From Christensenella sp. UBA5399 (GTDB taxonomy: Bacteria; Bacillota; Clostridia; Christensenellales; Christensenellaceae), in the NCBI GenBank assembly GCA_002407725.1, contig DHOD01000149.1, forward strand, positions 1 to 13,193: 13,193 bases of DNA. Reading direction: 5' to 3'. The position numbers were made by a program, and so were the translations under genes. Every line of letters starts with the position of its first letter. Positions within the stretch are counted from its first letter, which is position 1. Under the pieces are notes generated by a model. That model did no database searches. It worked only from the letters and a program-made list of their open reading frames with translations, and was not told where the DNA came from. Shown here piece after piece: positions 5,781 to 13,193 of this stretch.

Positions 5781-5808
5781 TTGCATTGTCGGGCAGATAC
5801 TGTATAAT
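5781..5808 (+). promoter_or_regulatory. Probable promoter of the amino-acid ABC operon
   Basis: TATAAT (5803-5808) is perfect; TTGCAT (5781-5786) is a partial -35 with a 16-bp spacer. It implies a leader of about 120 nt before the ATG at 5938. The leader has a few weak inverted repeats (for example ATCGCG 5817-5822 with CGCGAT 5859-5864) but matches no riboswitch or T-box I know. Confidence 0.55.
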
Positions 5809-5937
5809 AAAACGGTATCGCGATTGCAGTTTCTACACGCGCGTTGCTCGGTATGCTGCGCGATCAAATGGTTGTGCATGCAACATTTGCTTGAATTTGT
5901 TAATATGCTGTAAAAGGTTTTTTTGATGGAGGTATTT

Positions 5938-6717
5938 ATGAAAAAGTTAAAAATTGTCAGCCTGATTTTATGTGTTGCGCTTGCCGTGACATGTTTTGCC
6001 GCATGCTCTTCCAGCGCCTCGGGGCTGGATAAAATAAAAAAGGCGGGCAAGCTGACCGTGCTTACAAACGCGGAATTCCCCCCGTACGAATATATCGGGT
6101 CGGGCGGCTCGGTCGAAGGCATCGATGTGGACATCTCTCAGGCCATCGCCGATGAGATTGGCGTGACGCTGGAGATTGTCAATATGGATTTTGACGGATT
6201 GATCCCCGCGCTTGTGGGCGGCAAGGGCGACATTGTTGCCGCCGGCCTCACAGTTGACCCTGAGCGGGCGGAGAGCGTTGATTTCACAACTACATACGCC
6301 GATGCCAAACAGCTCATCATTGTGACGGCGGCGGACCCCAAGGTAGCAAATGCAGACGACCTCGCCGGCAAGACAATTGGCGTGCAGCTTGGCACAACAG
6401 GCGACCTATACGTTACAGATAACGTGGAAGGCGCGGACGTCAAGCAGTACAAATCCGGCCTGGACGCTTCTGTCGACCTGATGAACGGCAAGCTTGATGC
6501 GGTCGTCATCGACCAGTTGACAGCGGAAAGCATCGTTGCCTCCAACCCCGACCTTGTCATTGTGGATATGCCCGATACCGACGAGCAATATGCAATTGCC
6601 GTTCCCAAAGGCGATACGGAACTGACTGATTTGATCAGCGGCGTCATCCAGAATTTGATTGACGAAGGAAAAATCGCGGAGTTCACGGCAACCCACGTTG
6701 AGGAATTTACTTCTTAA
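5938..6717 (+). CDS. Amino-acid ABC transporter substrate-binding lipoprotein
   Basis: The 259-residue protein begins with a lipoprotein signal peptide, MKKLKIVSLILCVALAVTC then FAAC, with the lipid-attachment Cys at residue 23. The -3 position is Phe, which is atypical for a lipobox. The mature part is a type-II periplasmic-binding fold of the SBP_bac_3 (GlnH/HisJ-like) family, seen from LTVLTNAEFPPYEY, VEGIDVDISQAIADEIG, FDGLIPALVGGKGD and GKTIGVQLGTTGD. It captures a polar amino acid outside the membrane and delivers it to the permease. GGAGG at 5928-5932, 5 nt before the ATG at 5938, selects this start over the in-frame TTG at 5923. The permease gene follows after 86 bp containing a hairpin. 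Ligand identity cannot be read reliably. Confidence 0.93.
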   Translation: MKKLKIVSLILCVALAVTCFAACSSSASGLDKIKKAGKLTVLTNAEFPPYEYIGSGGSVEGIDVDISQAIADEIGVTLEIVNMDFDGLIPALVGGKGDIVAAGLTVDPERAESVDFTTTYADAKQLIIVTAADPKVANADDLAGKTIGVQLGTTGDLYVTDNVEGADVKQYKSGLDASVDLMNGKLDAVVIDQLTAESIVASNPDLVIVDMPDTDEQYAIAVPKGDTELTDLISGVIQNLIDEGKIAEFTATHVEEFTS

Positions 6718-6731
6718 CCACATACGCTGCT

Positions 6732-6778
6732 AAGTTCGCAAAGAAAGCTGCGGCCTTCTTTGCGAACTTTTGATTTTT
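6732..6778 (+). terminator. Intra-operon hairpin (partial terminator/3' stabiliser)
   Basis: A perfect 14-bp stem pairs AAGTTCGCAAAGAA (6732-6745) with its complement at 6756-6769, with a 10-nt loop, followed by a T-rich run (TTGATTTTTA). It sits between the binding-protein and permease genes. Such elements commonly let the binding protein be made in excess of the membrane parts. Confidence 0.75.
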
Positions 6779-6803
6779 ACCGCATAACAGGGAATAACAA
6801 ACT

Positions 6804-7502
6804 ATGTTTAACGACCTGCCGGGACAAATTTATAAAACGCTTTTCGTAGACAACCGCTGGATGCTTTTTGTGGACGGCCTGCTTACCACGCTGATGATCG
6901 CAGGTATCGCCATTGTGCTCGGCGTCGTCATCGGCTCGCTTGTTGCCATTGCCAAGGTCAATGCACTGCGCAACAAAAAGCTCAAGTGGCTGTCCGTCAT
7001 CTGCGAAATCTATACGACGGTTATCCGCGGGACGCCCGTTGTCGTGCAATTGCTCATCATGTACTATGTCATTTTTGCAGCAGCGCCGCCAGAACTTGCT
7101 CCATACGTCGCCGCATTTGCGTTTGGCATCAACAGCGGCGCCTACGTGTCGGAAATCGTCCGCGCGGGCATTATGTCAATCGACAAGGGCCAGATGGAGG
7201 CGGGACGCTCGCTGGGCCTTTCCAACTCCATGACAATGAAAAGCATCATACTGCCGCAGGCCATCAAAAACATACTGCCTGCTCTCGGCAACGAATTTAT
7301 CATACTGTTCAAGGAGACATCCATCGTAGGCTACGTAGCCGTCACGGACCTGACGCGCGCGGCAGAGCTGATCCGCTCACGCACATTCCAGCCATTCGTT
7401 CCGTTGATTTTTATAGCGCTCATCTATCTGGGCATTGTCATGCTGATTTCCTGGGGGCTTAAAAAGCTGGAGAAAAAGCTCGCCCAGAGCGACGCGAGGT
7501 AA
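6804..7502 (+). CDS. Amino-acid ABC transporter permease (HisM/GlnP family)
   Basis: The 232-residue integral membrane protein has about five transmembrane segments, starting near residues 17-52 ([20 protein letters not shown]). The EAA loop [20 protein letters not shown] begins at Glu132 and contacts the ATPase. The [10 protein letters not shown] segment is also characteristic of His/Glu/Gln-type permeases (HEQRo family). As only one permease gene is present, it probably acts as a homodimer. The ribosome binding site is modest (AGGGA at 6789-6793, 10 nt upstream). The gene ends 4 bp before the ATPase start, so the two are co-transcribed and probably co-translated. Confidence 0.93.
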   Translation: MFNDLPGQIYKTLFVDNRWMLFVDGLLTTLMIAGIAIVLGVVIGSLVAIAKVNALRNKKLKWLSVICEIYTTVIRGTPVVVQLLIMYYVIFAAAPPELAPYVAAFAFGINSGAYVSEIVRAGIMSIDKGQMEAGRSLGLSNSMTMKSIILPQAIKNILPALGNEFIILFKETSIVGYVAVTDLTRAAELIRSRTFQPFVPLIFIALIYLGIVMLISWGLKKLEKKLAQSDAR

Positions 7503-7506
7503 GGCT

Positions 7507-8244
7507 ATGGAAAACCTGATTCAGACAAAACAACTGTATAAGCAATTTGGCGATGTGATGGTGCTGAACGGCATCAGCGAAACCATCGCAAAGGGTGAGA
7601 AAGTCGTGGTCGTCGGCCCGTCGGGCAGTGGCAAATCCACATTCCTGCGGTGCCTGAACCTGCTGGAGATGCCTACATCCGGCGAAATCTGGTTTGAGGG
7701 CAACCTGCTGACAGGCGCCAGTGAACACCAGGTCGACAAGCTTCGTACCAAAATGGGCATGGTGTTTCAGCAGTTCAACCTGTTTCCACACATGACAGTA
7801 CGCAAAAACATCACGCTCGCGCCCACCAAGCTGGGGTTGATGACCGACCAGGAGGCCGACGCCAAGGCAGAGGAACTGTTAACCCGCATCAGCCTGCTGG
7901 ATAAAATTGACGCTTACCCGTCCCAGCTCTCCGGCGGACAAAAGCAGCGCGTCGCAATTGTGCGCGCACTGGCCATGAGTCCTGACGTGATGCTGTTTGA
8001 CGAGCCTACATCGGCGCTTGACCCCGAGATGGTGGGCGAGGTGCTTGATTTTATGCACACGTTGGCCGACGAGGGCATGACCATGGTTGTGGTCACGCAC
8101 GAGATGGGCTTTGCCAAGGAAGTCGCGACCCGCTGTATGTTTATGGATGAGGGCCGCATACTGGAGCAGTCGCCGCCCGCCGATTTTTTCGGCAATCCCC
8201 GCAACGCGCGGTTGCAGGATTTCCTATCCAAGGTGCTTTATTAA
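7507..8244 (+). CDS. Amino-acid ABC transporter ATP-binding protein (GlnQ/ArtP family)
   Basis: The 245-residue cytosolic ATPase has every motif in order: Walker [10 protein letters not shown] (37-45), Q-loop Gln88/Gln89 in FQQFNLF, signature LSGGQKQR (141-148), Walker B VMLFDEP with Asp165-Glu166, D-loop SALD, and H-loop His198 in VTHEMGF. The protein matches polar amino-acid importers, with the family phrase [15 protein letters not shown] at 7496-7499, inside the end of the permease gene, is the ribosome binding site. It powers the importer with the two upstream gene products. No strong plus-strand terminator follows immediately; the hairpin array at 8286-8484 may do that job. Confidence 0.96.
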   Translation: MENLIQTKQLYKQFGDVMVLNGISETIAKGEKVVVVGPSGSGKSTFLRCLNLLEMPTSGEIWFEGNLLTGASEHQVDKLRTKMGMVFQQFNLFPHMTVRKNITLAPTKLGLMTDQEADAKAEELLTRISLLDKIDAYPSQLSGGQKQRVAIVRALAMSPDVMLFDEPTSALDPEMVGEVLDFMHTLADEGMTMVVVTHEMGFAKEVATRCMFMDEGRILEQSPPADFFGNPRNARLQDFLSKVLY

Positions 8245-8285
8245 TACTAATTTCAAATTAAAAACGTTGTTTTGACTTGAAACCA

Positions 8286-8484
8286 CCTCGCGATGGCGAG
8301 GCTCTGTTCCGCGCAAAATCGGCGCAGAACCCGTCGCTGCACATATCTTCCACTTGCGAAATCAAAGATTTCGAGTCTCACCTAAAACGCGCTTCGCGCT
8401 ATAACAAGCGCTTCTTTGGCCTTCTTCGAAGGGCGTTTCAACGAAGCGCAGCGTAGTTATAAAAAACATGTAATGTTTTTTATA
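8286..8484. repeat. Array of short hairpins between convergent operons (array 2)
   Basis: Six inverted repeats follow one another: CCTCGC-GATG-GCGAGG (8286-8301); GTTC.GCGC with GCGC.GAAC (8306-8330, one mismatch); CGAAATC-AAA-GATTTCG (8357-8373); GCGC-TTC-GCGC (8389-8399); GCGCTTC with GAAGCGC (8408-8449) enclosing CCTTC-TTC-GAAGG (8420-8432); and a 12-bp terminator-like stem (8458-8484). Several loops are TTC, that is GAA on the minus strand, echoing the loops of array 1, although the two arrays share no obvious primary sequence. There is no tRNA, CRISPR repeat spacing or plausible gene here. The array lies between converging transcription units. Confidence 0.55.
8458..8484 (-). terminator. 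Probable terminator of addBA, overlapping the addA stop codon
   Basis: A perfect 12-bp stem pairs 8458-8469 with 8473-8484 around a GTA loop (TAC on the minus strand). The stem contains a run of six T on the minus strand and includes the addA stop codon (8482-8480). It is symmetrical and could also act on transcripts from the ABC operon. The T run lies inside the stem rather than after it, which weakens the call. Confidence 0.45.
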
Positions 8485-11400
8485 TGGAATTGGTATAAAC
8501 GAGAACATCCTCCCCCGGCCGCAGGAAGTACAGGTGCATTTCCGCAACTCCCACGCCGGTGATCTGCTCAAGCGCACGCGCATATAGCTGCAGCTGGACA
8601 GCATACCCGTCCGCTGCTTTTTTTATGCCATCGCCATCCACCCTATCGGTCTTGTAATCGAGCAATACCCATTTTTCATTCTCCATAAACGCCGCGTCCA
8701 GTATCCCCTGCACCGTCATATTTCCGTTCCCAGGGTAACCGATATCCGCAGCGGGCACCAGCAGGTTGAACCGCTGTTCGTATATCGCCTGCGGCGATGC
8801 TGCCATCCGCTTATACAGTCCGCTTTTCAGGAAGCCCTCCACCATATACCGGTTTTTTATTACGGCATCCGCCTCCGCCTGTCCAATCAGTTTTTTATCC
8901 AGCATGTCCGCAATTGTCCCATCGATATCACCCTTGCGTACGGCGCGTTCCATCACACCGTGCACCAATGTACCCAGTTGCGCCCCGCTGATTTCATCCG
9001 TCTCGTGGACCGGGGTCAAAAACGAGCGGATGCCTCCCGCGCTTGCGGCCTTGACAGCGCTGACCGACACCTTGGCCGGCACCCGAACGGCCACCGGCAT
9101 CGTGATGATTTTTGCCGGTACATACTGGGCCGTCATTGCGTCGGTATACTGCCGGAAGTCAAACGGTGTTTTCTCCCCTGCCGCCTCCGCACGTTCCGCA
9201 ATCTCTACGTCCAGCCCCTCCCCGGCGCTGTTGGCTGCCATAATCCAGTCCATCATGCAACCGGCCCGGTGGTACCGGCCCTTGAGCGCCTCCCATTTAT
9301 GCCTGCTTTTTCCGTCCATATGCCCACACAGGTACAGCCGTTCTTTGGCGCGCGTCATGGCGACGTACAGCATCCGCAGCTCCTCCGACCGGCTTTCCGC
9401 GGCTGCCTTGCGCCGCATCACAATATTCTCCGCCGTGTCGCACTTCTCCCGCTTTTGTTCGTCCACATACCGCACCGAAATCCCCATGTCGTTATCCAGC
9501 AGCAAATCGCCCGTGTGGTCTTTCGCGTTGAACCGCCTGTTAAGCCCCGCCACGTACACAACCGGAAACTCCAGCCCCTTCGACCCGTGTATGGTCATGA
9601 TGTTGACGCCATCCGACCGCTTGACATTGCCCGCCGCCACCACATAGCCGCCTTCGCGCCGTTTGGTTTCCGCAAGCGCGTCCAGCAACAGGTACAGGCT
9701 GTTGCCCGTCGTTTGTGCCATCTCCTTCAGTTGATCCACAAACGCTGAAAAAACACCCCACTTTTCTACGCCGTTCTGCCGTCCCATGTGCCATATATAG
9801 AAGTCATATTTCTCCACAATACAGGCAATGAAATCGCCTGTCTCCATTGCCGCCGCAAGCGCCGAAAGCTGCTTGATCTCATCCAGGAACGCCTCTACCC
9901 TTGCCTGCAACTCTCCGTCCCCCTGCGCCCTATACGCTTCCACTGCCCGGAAAAACGGTATGTCGCTTTTTGCGTGCAGCCGTATCCGCGCAAAATCACG
10001 TTCGCCAAACCCGCCGACAAATGACCGCATGACCGCAAGCAACGGGATATCCTGCGCCGGATTGCACACCAATTTCAACAGGTTGACCAGCAAATTTGTC
10101 TCCTGCGTGTCGCGCATGTCGTGCATGGCAACGCAATGTGGAATACCCCTTATGCTCAGCGCCCGCACCAGCTCCGTCACCAGCGGGCTTCTGGACCGCA
10201 CCAGCACGGCTATATCGCCGGGCAACACCTGCGCCCCATCCTCATAGGGGGCCGCAAGGTCGTGTGCAACTCTCTGTGCAATCATGTCCGCCTGCGTCTC
10301 CTGCTTGTCTTCATCCCCCTGCTCGCACAGCAGGATTTTTGTGCTCCCTCCCGCGCGCTGGGCCAGCAGCGCCTCATGCTCCGCGTACTCCACCTCGCCC
10401 AGCGTTTCGCTCATAATATTCTTCATCACAAAATTAACAGCGTCAATGACCGCCCCCGCACTGCGGAAGTTTTCATTCATACGGATCACGCCGCCCTCTC
10501 CCGCATCCAAAAAAACTTTTGCTTTTTCGCGAAATATGCCCGGCTCGGCCTGGCGAAATTTATAGATGCTCTGCTTGACGTCGCCCACCATAAACACGCT
10601 GTCCGCCTCGACCAGCGAGATAATTTCCTCCTGCACAGGGTTTGTGTCCTGGTATTCGTCCACAAATATATAGCTGTAGCGGTATAGCCCCGGGTTCTCC
10701 CGCAGCACTTTCAGCGCGGTGTGCTGCAGGTCCTCGTAATCCAACGCATTGGCCTGCTGCTTTTTGACACCGTACATGCGCTGGAACACGCGCACCATCT
10801 CCACCAACGCGCGTACGTCACGCGCAGTATGCTCCATCTGGCGCAATGCTTCGCCGGTTTCAAAGCCTTCATACACACTGTCGGCAAAAAACGCCTTGAC
10901 CAGGGCGCGTGCTTCCGTACGCAGTTTTCCCGTCAATTCGCTCACATTCTCATGCGACCCACGCGGTATCGGCGGAATTTTGAAACCCACATGCTTCTCC
11001 CTTGCCGCTGCAAAACCGTCCCGCGCTTCGGCTGCGATCCGCCGCGCCTCTCGCGCAACCGCGGCATCCGCCTGCGCCTGCTCCGGCACGCAGCCTTCCA
11101 CCATCCCTGCGCAAACATCCATGATGTCCGCCGCATCCTCCAGCGATTCCACCATCAGTCCTTCATATGTGCCGCGCACCTCTTCCATCCGCTGCGCCGC
11201 CGGTGTGGCAATCGACCGTTCGGCCCAGTTGTACGGGTCGGCCTTGCCCATCATCCGGTCATAGATTTTCATCGTCCAGTCCATCAACACCGCATCGTTG
11301 GCCCGCGGCGCAAATCGCGCAAGCAGCCTGTGGAAATCGGCATCATCATTCTCGTACAAAACATCGTAATAATCGCGCAATGTTTCGTTTTTCAGCGCTT

Positions 11401-11779
11401 TTGCCTCTGCGTCCCCCAGTATGCGGAAATTGGGCGACACACCCGCAAAGTCGTACCTATCCCGGATCAACCGCGCGCAAAAGCTGTGGAATGTGGAGAT
11501 GTCCGCCGCGTCGGCAAGCTCCGATTGCTGGTGCAGCCTCTCGCCGCCAGCTTGCTGCGCCGCCGCATAAAGTCCGCGCGAAATACGCCGCTTCATTTCC
11601 GCCGCAGCGGCATTTGTGAATGTCAGCACCAGCATGTTGCGAATGTCCGTACCGTCTCGGACAAGCTGCGTCACGCGCCCTGTCATTACGCTTGTCTTTC
11701 CGCTGCCCGCAGCGGCGGAAACCAGCACGGTCTTTTGGTCCGTGTACATTGCCGCATGCTGTTTTTCAGTTAGTTTCAT
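8480..11779 (-). CDS. addA: ATP-dependent helicase/nuclease subunit A
   Basis: The 1099-residue protein is a UvrD-like superfamily 1 helicase fused to a RecB-type nuclease. Near the N-terminus Walker A SAAAGSGKTS spans about residues 21-30. Asp374-Glu375 begin the DEYQD Walker B, followed by VGDVKQSIYKFRQAE (motif III) and NFRS. GSKGLEFPVVYVAG and MLYVAMTRAKERLYL are the later helicase motifs. The C-terminal nuclease motif DYKTD starts at Asp1041. With AddB it unwinds and degrades DNA ends until a Chi-type site, feeding RecA-dependent repair. The start at 11779 (MKLTEKQHAAM) is chosen because it fits the family and has GGAAG 8 nt upstream; the frame is open further upstream but that part is addB in another frame. 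It overlaps the addB end by 14 bp, indicating coupling. It is somewhat shorter than Bacillus AddA (about 1230 residues). Confidence 0.96.
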   Translation of the reverse strand: MKLTEKQHAAMYTDQKTVLVSAAAGSGKTSVMTGRVTQLVRDGTDIRNMLVLTFTNAAAAEMKRRISRGLYAAAQQAGGERLHQQSELADAADISTFHSFCARLIRDRYDFAGVSPNFRILGDAEAKALKNETLRDYYDVLYENDDADFHRLLARFAPRANDAVLMDWTMKIYDRMMGKADPYNWAERSIATPAAQRMEEVRGTYEGLMVESLEDAADIMDVCAGMVEGCVPEQAQADAAVAREARRIAAEARDGFAAAREKHVGFKIPPIPRGSHENVSELTGKLRTEARALVKAFFADSVYEGFETGEALRQMEHTARDVRALVEMVRVFQRMYGVKKQQANALDYEDLQHTALKVLRENPGLYRYSYIFVDEYQDTNPVQEEIISLVEADSVFMVGDVKQSIYKFRQAEPGIFREKAKVFLDAGEGGVIRMNENFRSAGAVIDAVNFVMKNIMSETLGEVEYAEHEALLAQRAGGSTKILLCEQGDEDKQETQADMIAQRVAHDLAAPYEDGAQVLPGDIAVLVRSRSPLVTELVRALSIRGIPHCVAMHDMRDTQETNLLVNLLKLVCNPAQDIPLLAVMRSFVGGFGERDFARIRLHAKSDIPFFRAVEAYRAQGDGELQARVEAFLDEIKQLSALAAAMETGDFIACIVEKYDFYIWHMGRQNGVEKWGVFSAFVDQLKEMAQTTGNSLYLLLDALAETKRREGGYVVAAGNVKRSDGVNIMTIHGSKGLEFPVVYVAGLNRRFNAKDHTGDLLLDNDMGISVRYVDEQKREKCDTAENIVMRRKAAAESRSEELRMLYVAMTRAKERLYLCGHMDGKSRHKWEALKGRYHRAGCMMDWIMAANSAGEGLDVEIAERAEAAGEKTPFDFRQYTDAMTAQYVPAKIITMPVAVRVPAKVSVSAVKAASAGGIRSFLTPVHETDEISGAQLGTLVHGVMERAVRKGDIDGTIADMLDKKLIGQAEADAVIKNRYMVEGFLKSGLYKRMAASPQAIYEQRFNLLVPAADIGYPGNGNMTVQGILDAAFMENEKWVLLDYKTDRVDGDGIKKAADGYAVQLQLYARALEQITGVGVAEMHLYFLRPGEDVLVYTNSI

Positions 11780-13193
11780 CCGCTGCTTCCAGCACGGCAC
11801 GCATCTGCGCCACGCGGGCCTCCTTCCCCTCGTTTTCAATCGGGCGCGGTTCATCCATACCCGCTTCAAACGCGCATACGTCACCAAACTCGCAATTGAC
11901 GCAGGCCAGCCCGTGCTTGCCATCCTCTGTAGGGGATATCGCCGTCTCGCCATCCTCTATGCGCGTCCGCGCCTGTCCAATCAACCTGACGGCCCAGCCC
12001 GCCAGTATATCCAATTCCTCCTCGGTATAGCTCCGTTGCTGCGACGCGCTGTCGTAGTTGCCGTCTTTTTTGTACCGGGCCGCCACCGAAAAAAGGCCGC
12101 CCTTGTCATCCTCTCCAAAAAGCCGTCGGGCATCCTCCGCAGGCACACCCGCTATGCCCCGCATTTTAAAGAGCGGCTCCAGCGGCTCGCCCTGTTCGCG
12201 CAGCGCGCTGAATATACGCATATAGTTCGCCCCCGCAAAGGCGTAATTGTCACCCATCAAAGCCCGCACGGCAATCACATAAATGATCAGCTGCAGGTCG
12301 AGCCCCTCCGCCATCCGGTTGATGTCAAAATCGCTTGCACCCGTCTTATAATCCACAATGCCGAAATAGCGCCTGCCGCCTTCTTCCGCCGTGTCGATCC
12401 TGTCCACCTTACCCATCACCGCCGGGGCATCCAGTCGAAATTCATATTCTGTTTTGGCGGGCCTGAGCGCGCCCTTTTTCGATTGCTGCCGGATCATTTC
12501 CGCCGCGAGCACAATCTCATCCGTCACAGCATCCAACACCGCCTTGTTGTGGGCATTGAGCCGGTAGCGCGGATCGCTTTCCGCTGCCTGCACCGCGCTC
12601 TCCTGTACCGCCTTGCGCAGCGCAGCCTCATCTACATGATCCCAACCGGTATCCTGTACCTGCTTAGCCGCCATATCCAGCACATCGTGCGCAAACCGCC
12701 CCACGTCCAATCGATCTATGTTGTATTCCCGCGCCTGCGCCGCCCTGACGCCATACCGCACAAAGTGGCGGTACGGGCAGCCGTAAAAGCTTTCTATCCT
12801 TGTGGCGGAAGGCGTGTACGTGCCGTACAGATCCCCCGCCAATCCACCAATTCTTTCCGCGTGGTTTTCCGTCTCCAGCGCCTTTTGTATTTTCCCGGTC
12901 TCGTCCCCCAGGCCGCCGGAAAGCACAGCCGCCACAGCACCCGGCGCACCGCACACATTGGCATGCCCATCCGCCGCATTGCGAACGCATCTGGCTGTCA
13001 ACTCAAATGCGTTTTGCGCCAGCATAGGCGCGATATCCGCCATACGGTTTGTCTTGACGCCCTCCAGCATGTCCGTGATCCGGTCCAATACCGGCGAGCG
13101 CTGCATGCTTCCATCCGAGACACAGCTTAAAAACAGCCGTTCCCGCGGCCGCGAAAGCGCCTTGACAATCGCCAGCTTCTGCTTGTCCATGCC
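11766..13193 (-). CDS. addB: ATP-dependent helicase/deoxyribonuclease subunit B, C-terminal part (partial)
   Basis: The frame runs off the right edge, so this is the C-terminal ~475 residues of AddB. It opens with the helicase-end motif KALSRPRERLFLS. The RecB-type nuclease core is seen in VMGKVDRID and GIVDYKTGASDF. Four cysteines match the AddB iron-sulfur cluster that staples the nuclease domain: one in FYGCPYRHF (codon 12779-12777) and the C-x2-C-x5-C set in CVNCEFGDVC (codons at 11903, 11894 and 11876). AddB contributes the second nuclease and Chi recognition in the AddAB complex. The methionine at 13190 is internal, not the true start. Gene order addB-addA with overlap is standard for Firmicutes. 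Confidence 0.95.
   Translation of the reverse strand, partial: GMDKQKLAIVKALSRPRERLFLSCVSDGSMQRSPVLDRITDMLEGVKTNRMADIAPMLAQNAFELTARCVRNAADGHANVCGAPGAVAAVLSGGLGDETGKIQKALETENHAERIGGLAGDLYGTYTPSATRIESFYGCPYRHFVRYGVRAAQAREYNIDRLDVGRFAHDVLDMAAKQVQDTGWDHVDEAALRKAVQESAVQAAESDPRYRLNAHNKAVLDAVTDEIVLAAEMIRQQSKKGALRPAKTEYEFRLDAPAVMGKVDRIDTAEEGGRRYFGIVDYKTGASDFDINRMAEGLDLQLIIYVIAVRALMGDNYAFAGANYMRIFSALREQGEPLEPLFKMRGIAGVPAEDARRLFGEDDKGGLFSVAARYKKDGNYDSASQQRSYTEEELDILAGWAVRLIGQARTRIEDGETAISPTEDGKHGLACVNCEFGDVCAFEAGMDEPRPIENEGKEARVAQMRAVLEAADETN

Noticed and set aside
5923..5937. TTG start for the binding protein
   Set aside because: The GGAGG is placed correctly for the ATG at 5938, and the lipoprotein signal peptide starts there.
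5809..5937. Riboswitch or T-box in the ABC operon leader
   Set aside because: Only weak short inverted repeats; no T-box sequence, no antiterminator/terminator pair and no known riboswitch core seen.
8286..8484. tRNA or other standard ncRNA in the gap before addA
   Set aside because: No cloverleaf, no T-arm consensus and no CCA end could be fitted; the region reads as separate hairpins.
10721..11773. 350-codon plus-strand frame opposite addA
   Set aside because: Antisense to the addA helicase region; no domain, ribosome binding site or promoter.
11780..11953. N-terminal extension of the addA frame to 11953
   Set aside because: These 58 codons lie in another frame of addB; family similarity begins at MKLTEKQ (11779), which has its own GGAAG ribosome binding site.
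11616..13130. 504-codon plus-strand frame opposite addB
   Set aside because: It is antisense to a gene with conserved nuclease and iron-sulfur motifs, and its peptide is rich in Arg, His and Pro, typical of a shadow frame in GC-rich DNA.

Overview
The window looks like a chromosomal segment from a Clostridia-type Firmicute with moderately high GC coding DNA. The reasons are an AddAB (not RecBCD) recombination nuclease, a lipoprotein-type amino-acid ABC importer, AGGAGG-type ribosome binding sites, consensus sigma-A promoters, and AT-rich intergenic DNA between GC-richer genes. The exact taxon cannot be read from the sequence. The window has no rRNA, tRNA, CRISPR array, transposase or phage gene that I can recognise.

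Layout, left to right. (1) 1-582: the C-terminal ATPase part of a MutS-family protein, cut by the window edge. (2) 583-1060: a gene-poor stretch with a chain of short, evenly spaced hairpins (742-827) and a well-formed promoter flanked by two matching 12-bp palindromes. (3) 1061-1692: a MarR regulator with a Cys/His-rich tail, translationally coupled to a 26-residue microprotein, closed by a strong bidirectional terminator. (4) 1736-3231: a 4HBT (hotdog) thioesterase on the minus strand, divergent from a radical SAM protein with SPASM-like extra cysteines, then a second bidirectional terminator. (5) 3328-5762: a MATE efflux pump (minus) divergent from an AraC-type regulator (plus). Their promoters overlap across a perfect 10-bp inverted repeat. 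(6) 5938-8244: a polar amino-acid ABC importer (binding lipoprotein, permease, ATPase), with a hairpin between the first two genes. (7) 8245-8484: a second array of hairpins between convergent transcription units. (8) 8480-13193: addA and addB on the minus strand, overlapping by 14 bp, with addB running off the right edge.

How the parts work together: the MarR unit looks autoregulated through the AGGTACCT palindromes. The AraC protein is the natural candidate for controlling the MATE pump. The ABC genes form one uptake system. AddA and AddB form one double-strand-break-processing enzyme. I see no clear novel multi-gene defence or biosynthetic system. The most unusual material is intergenic (two hairpin arrays), the MarR-coupled microprotein, and the uncharacterised radical SAM protein.
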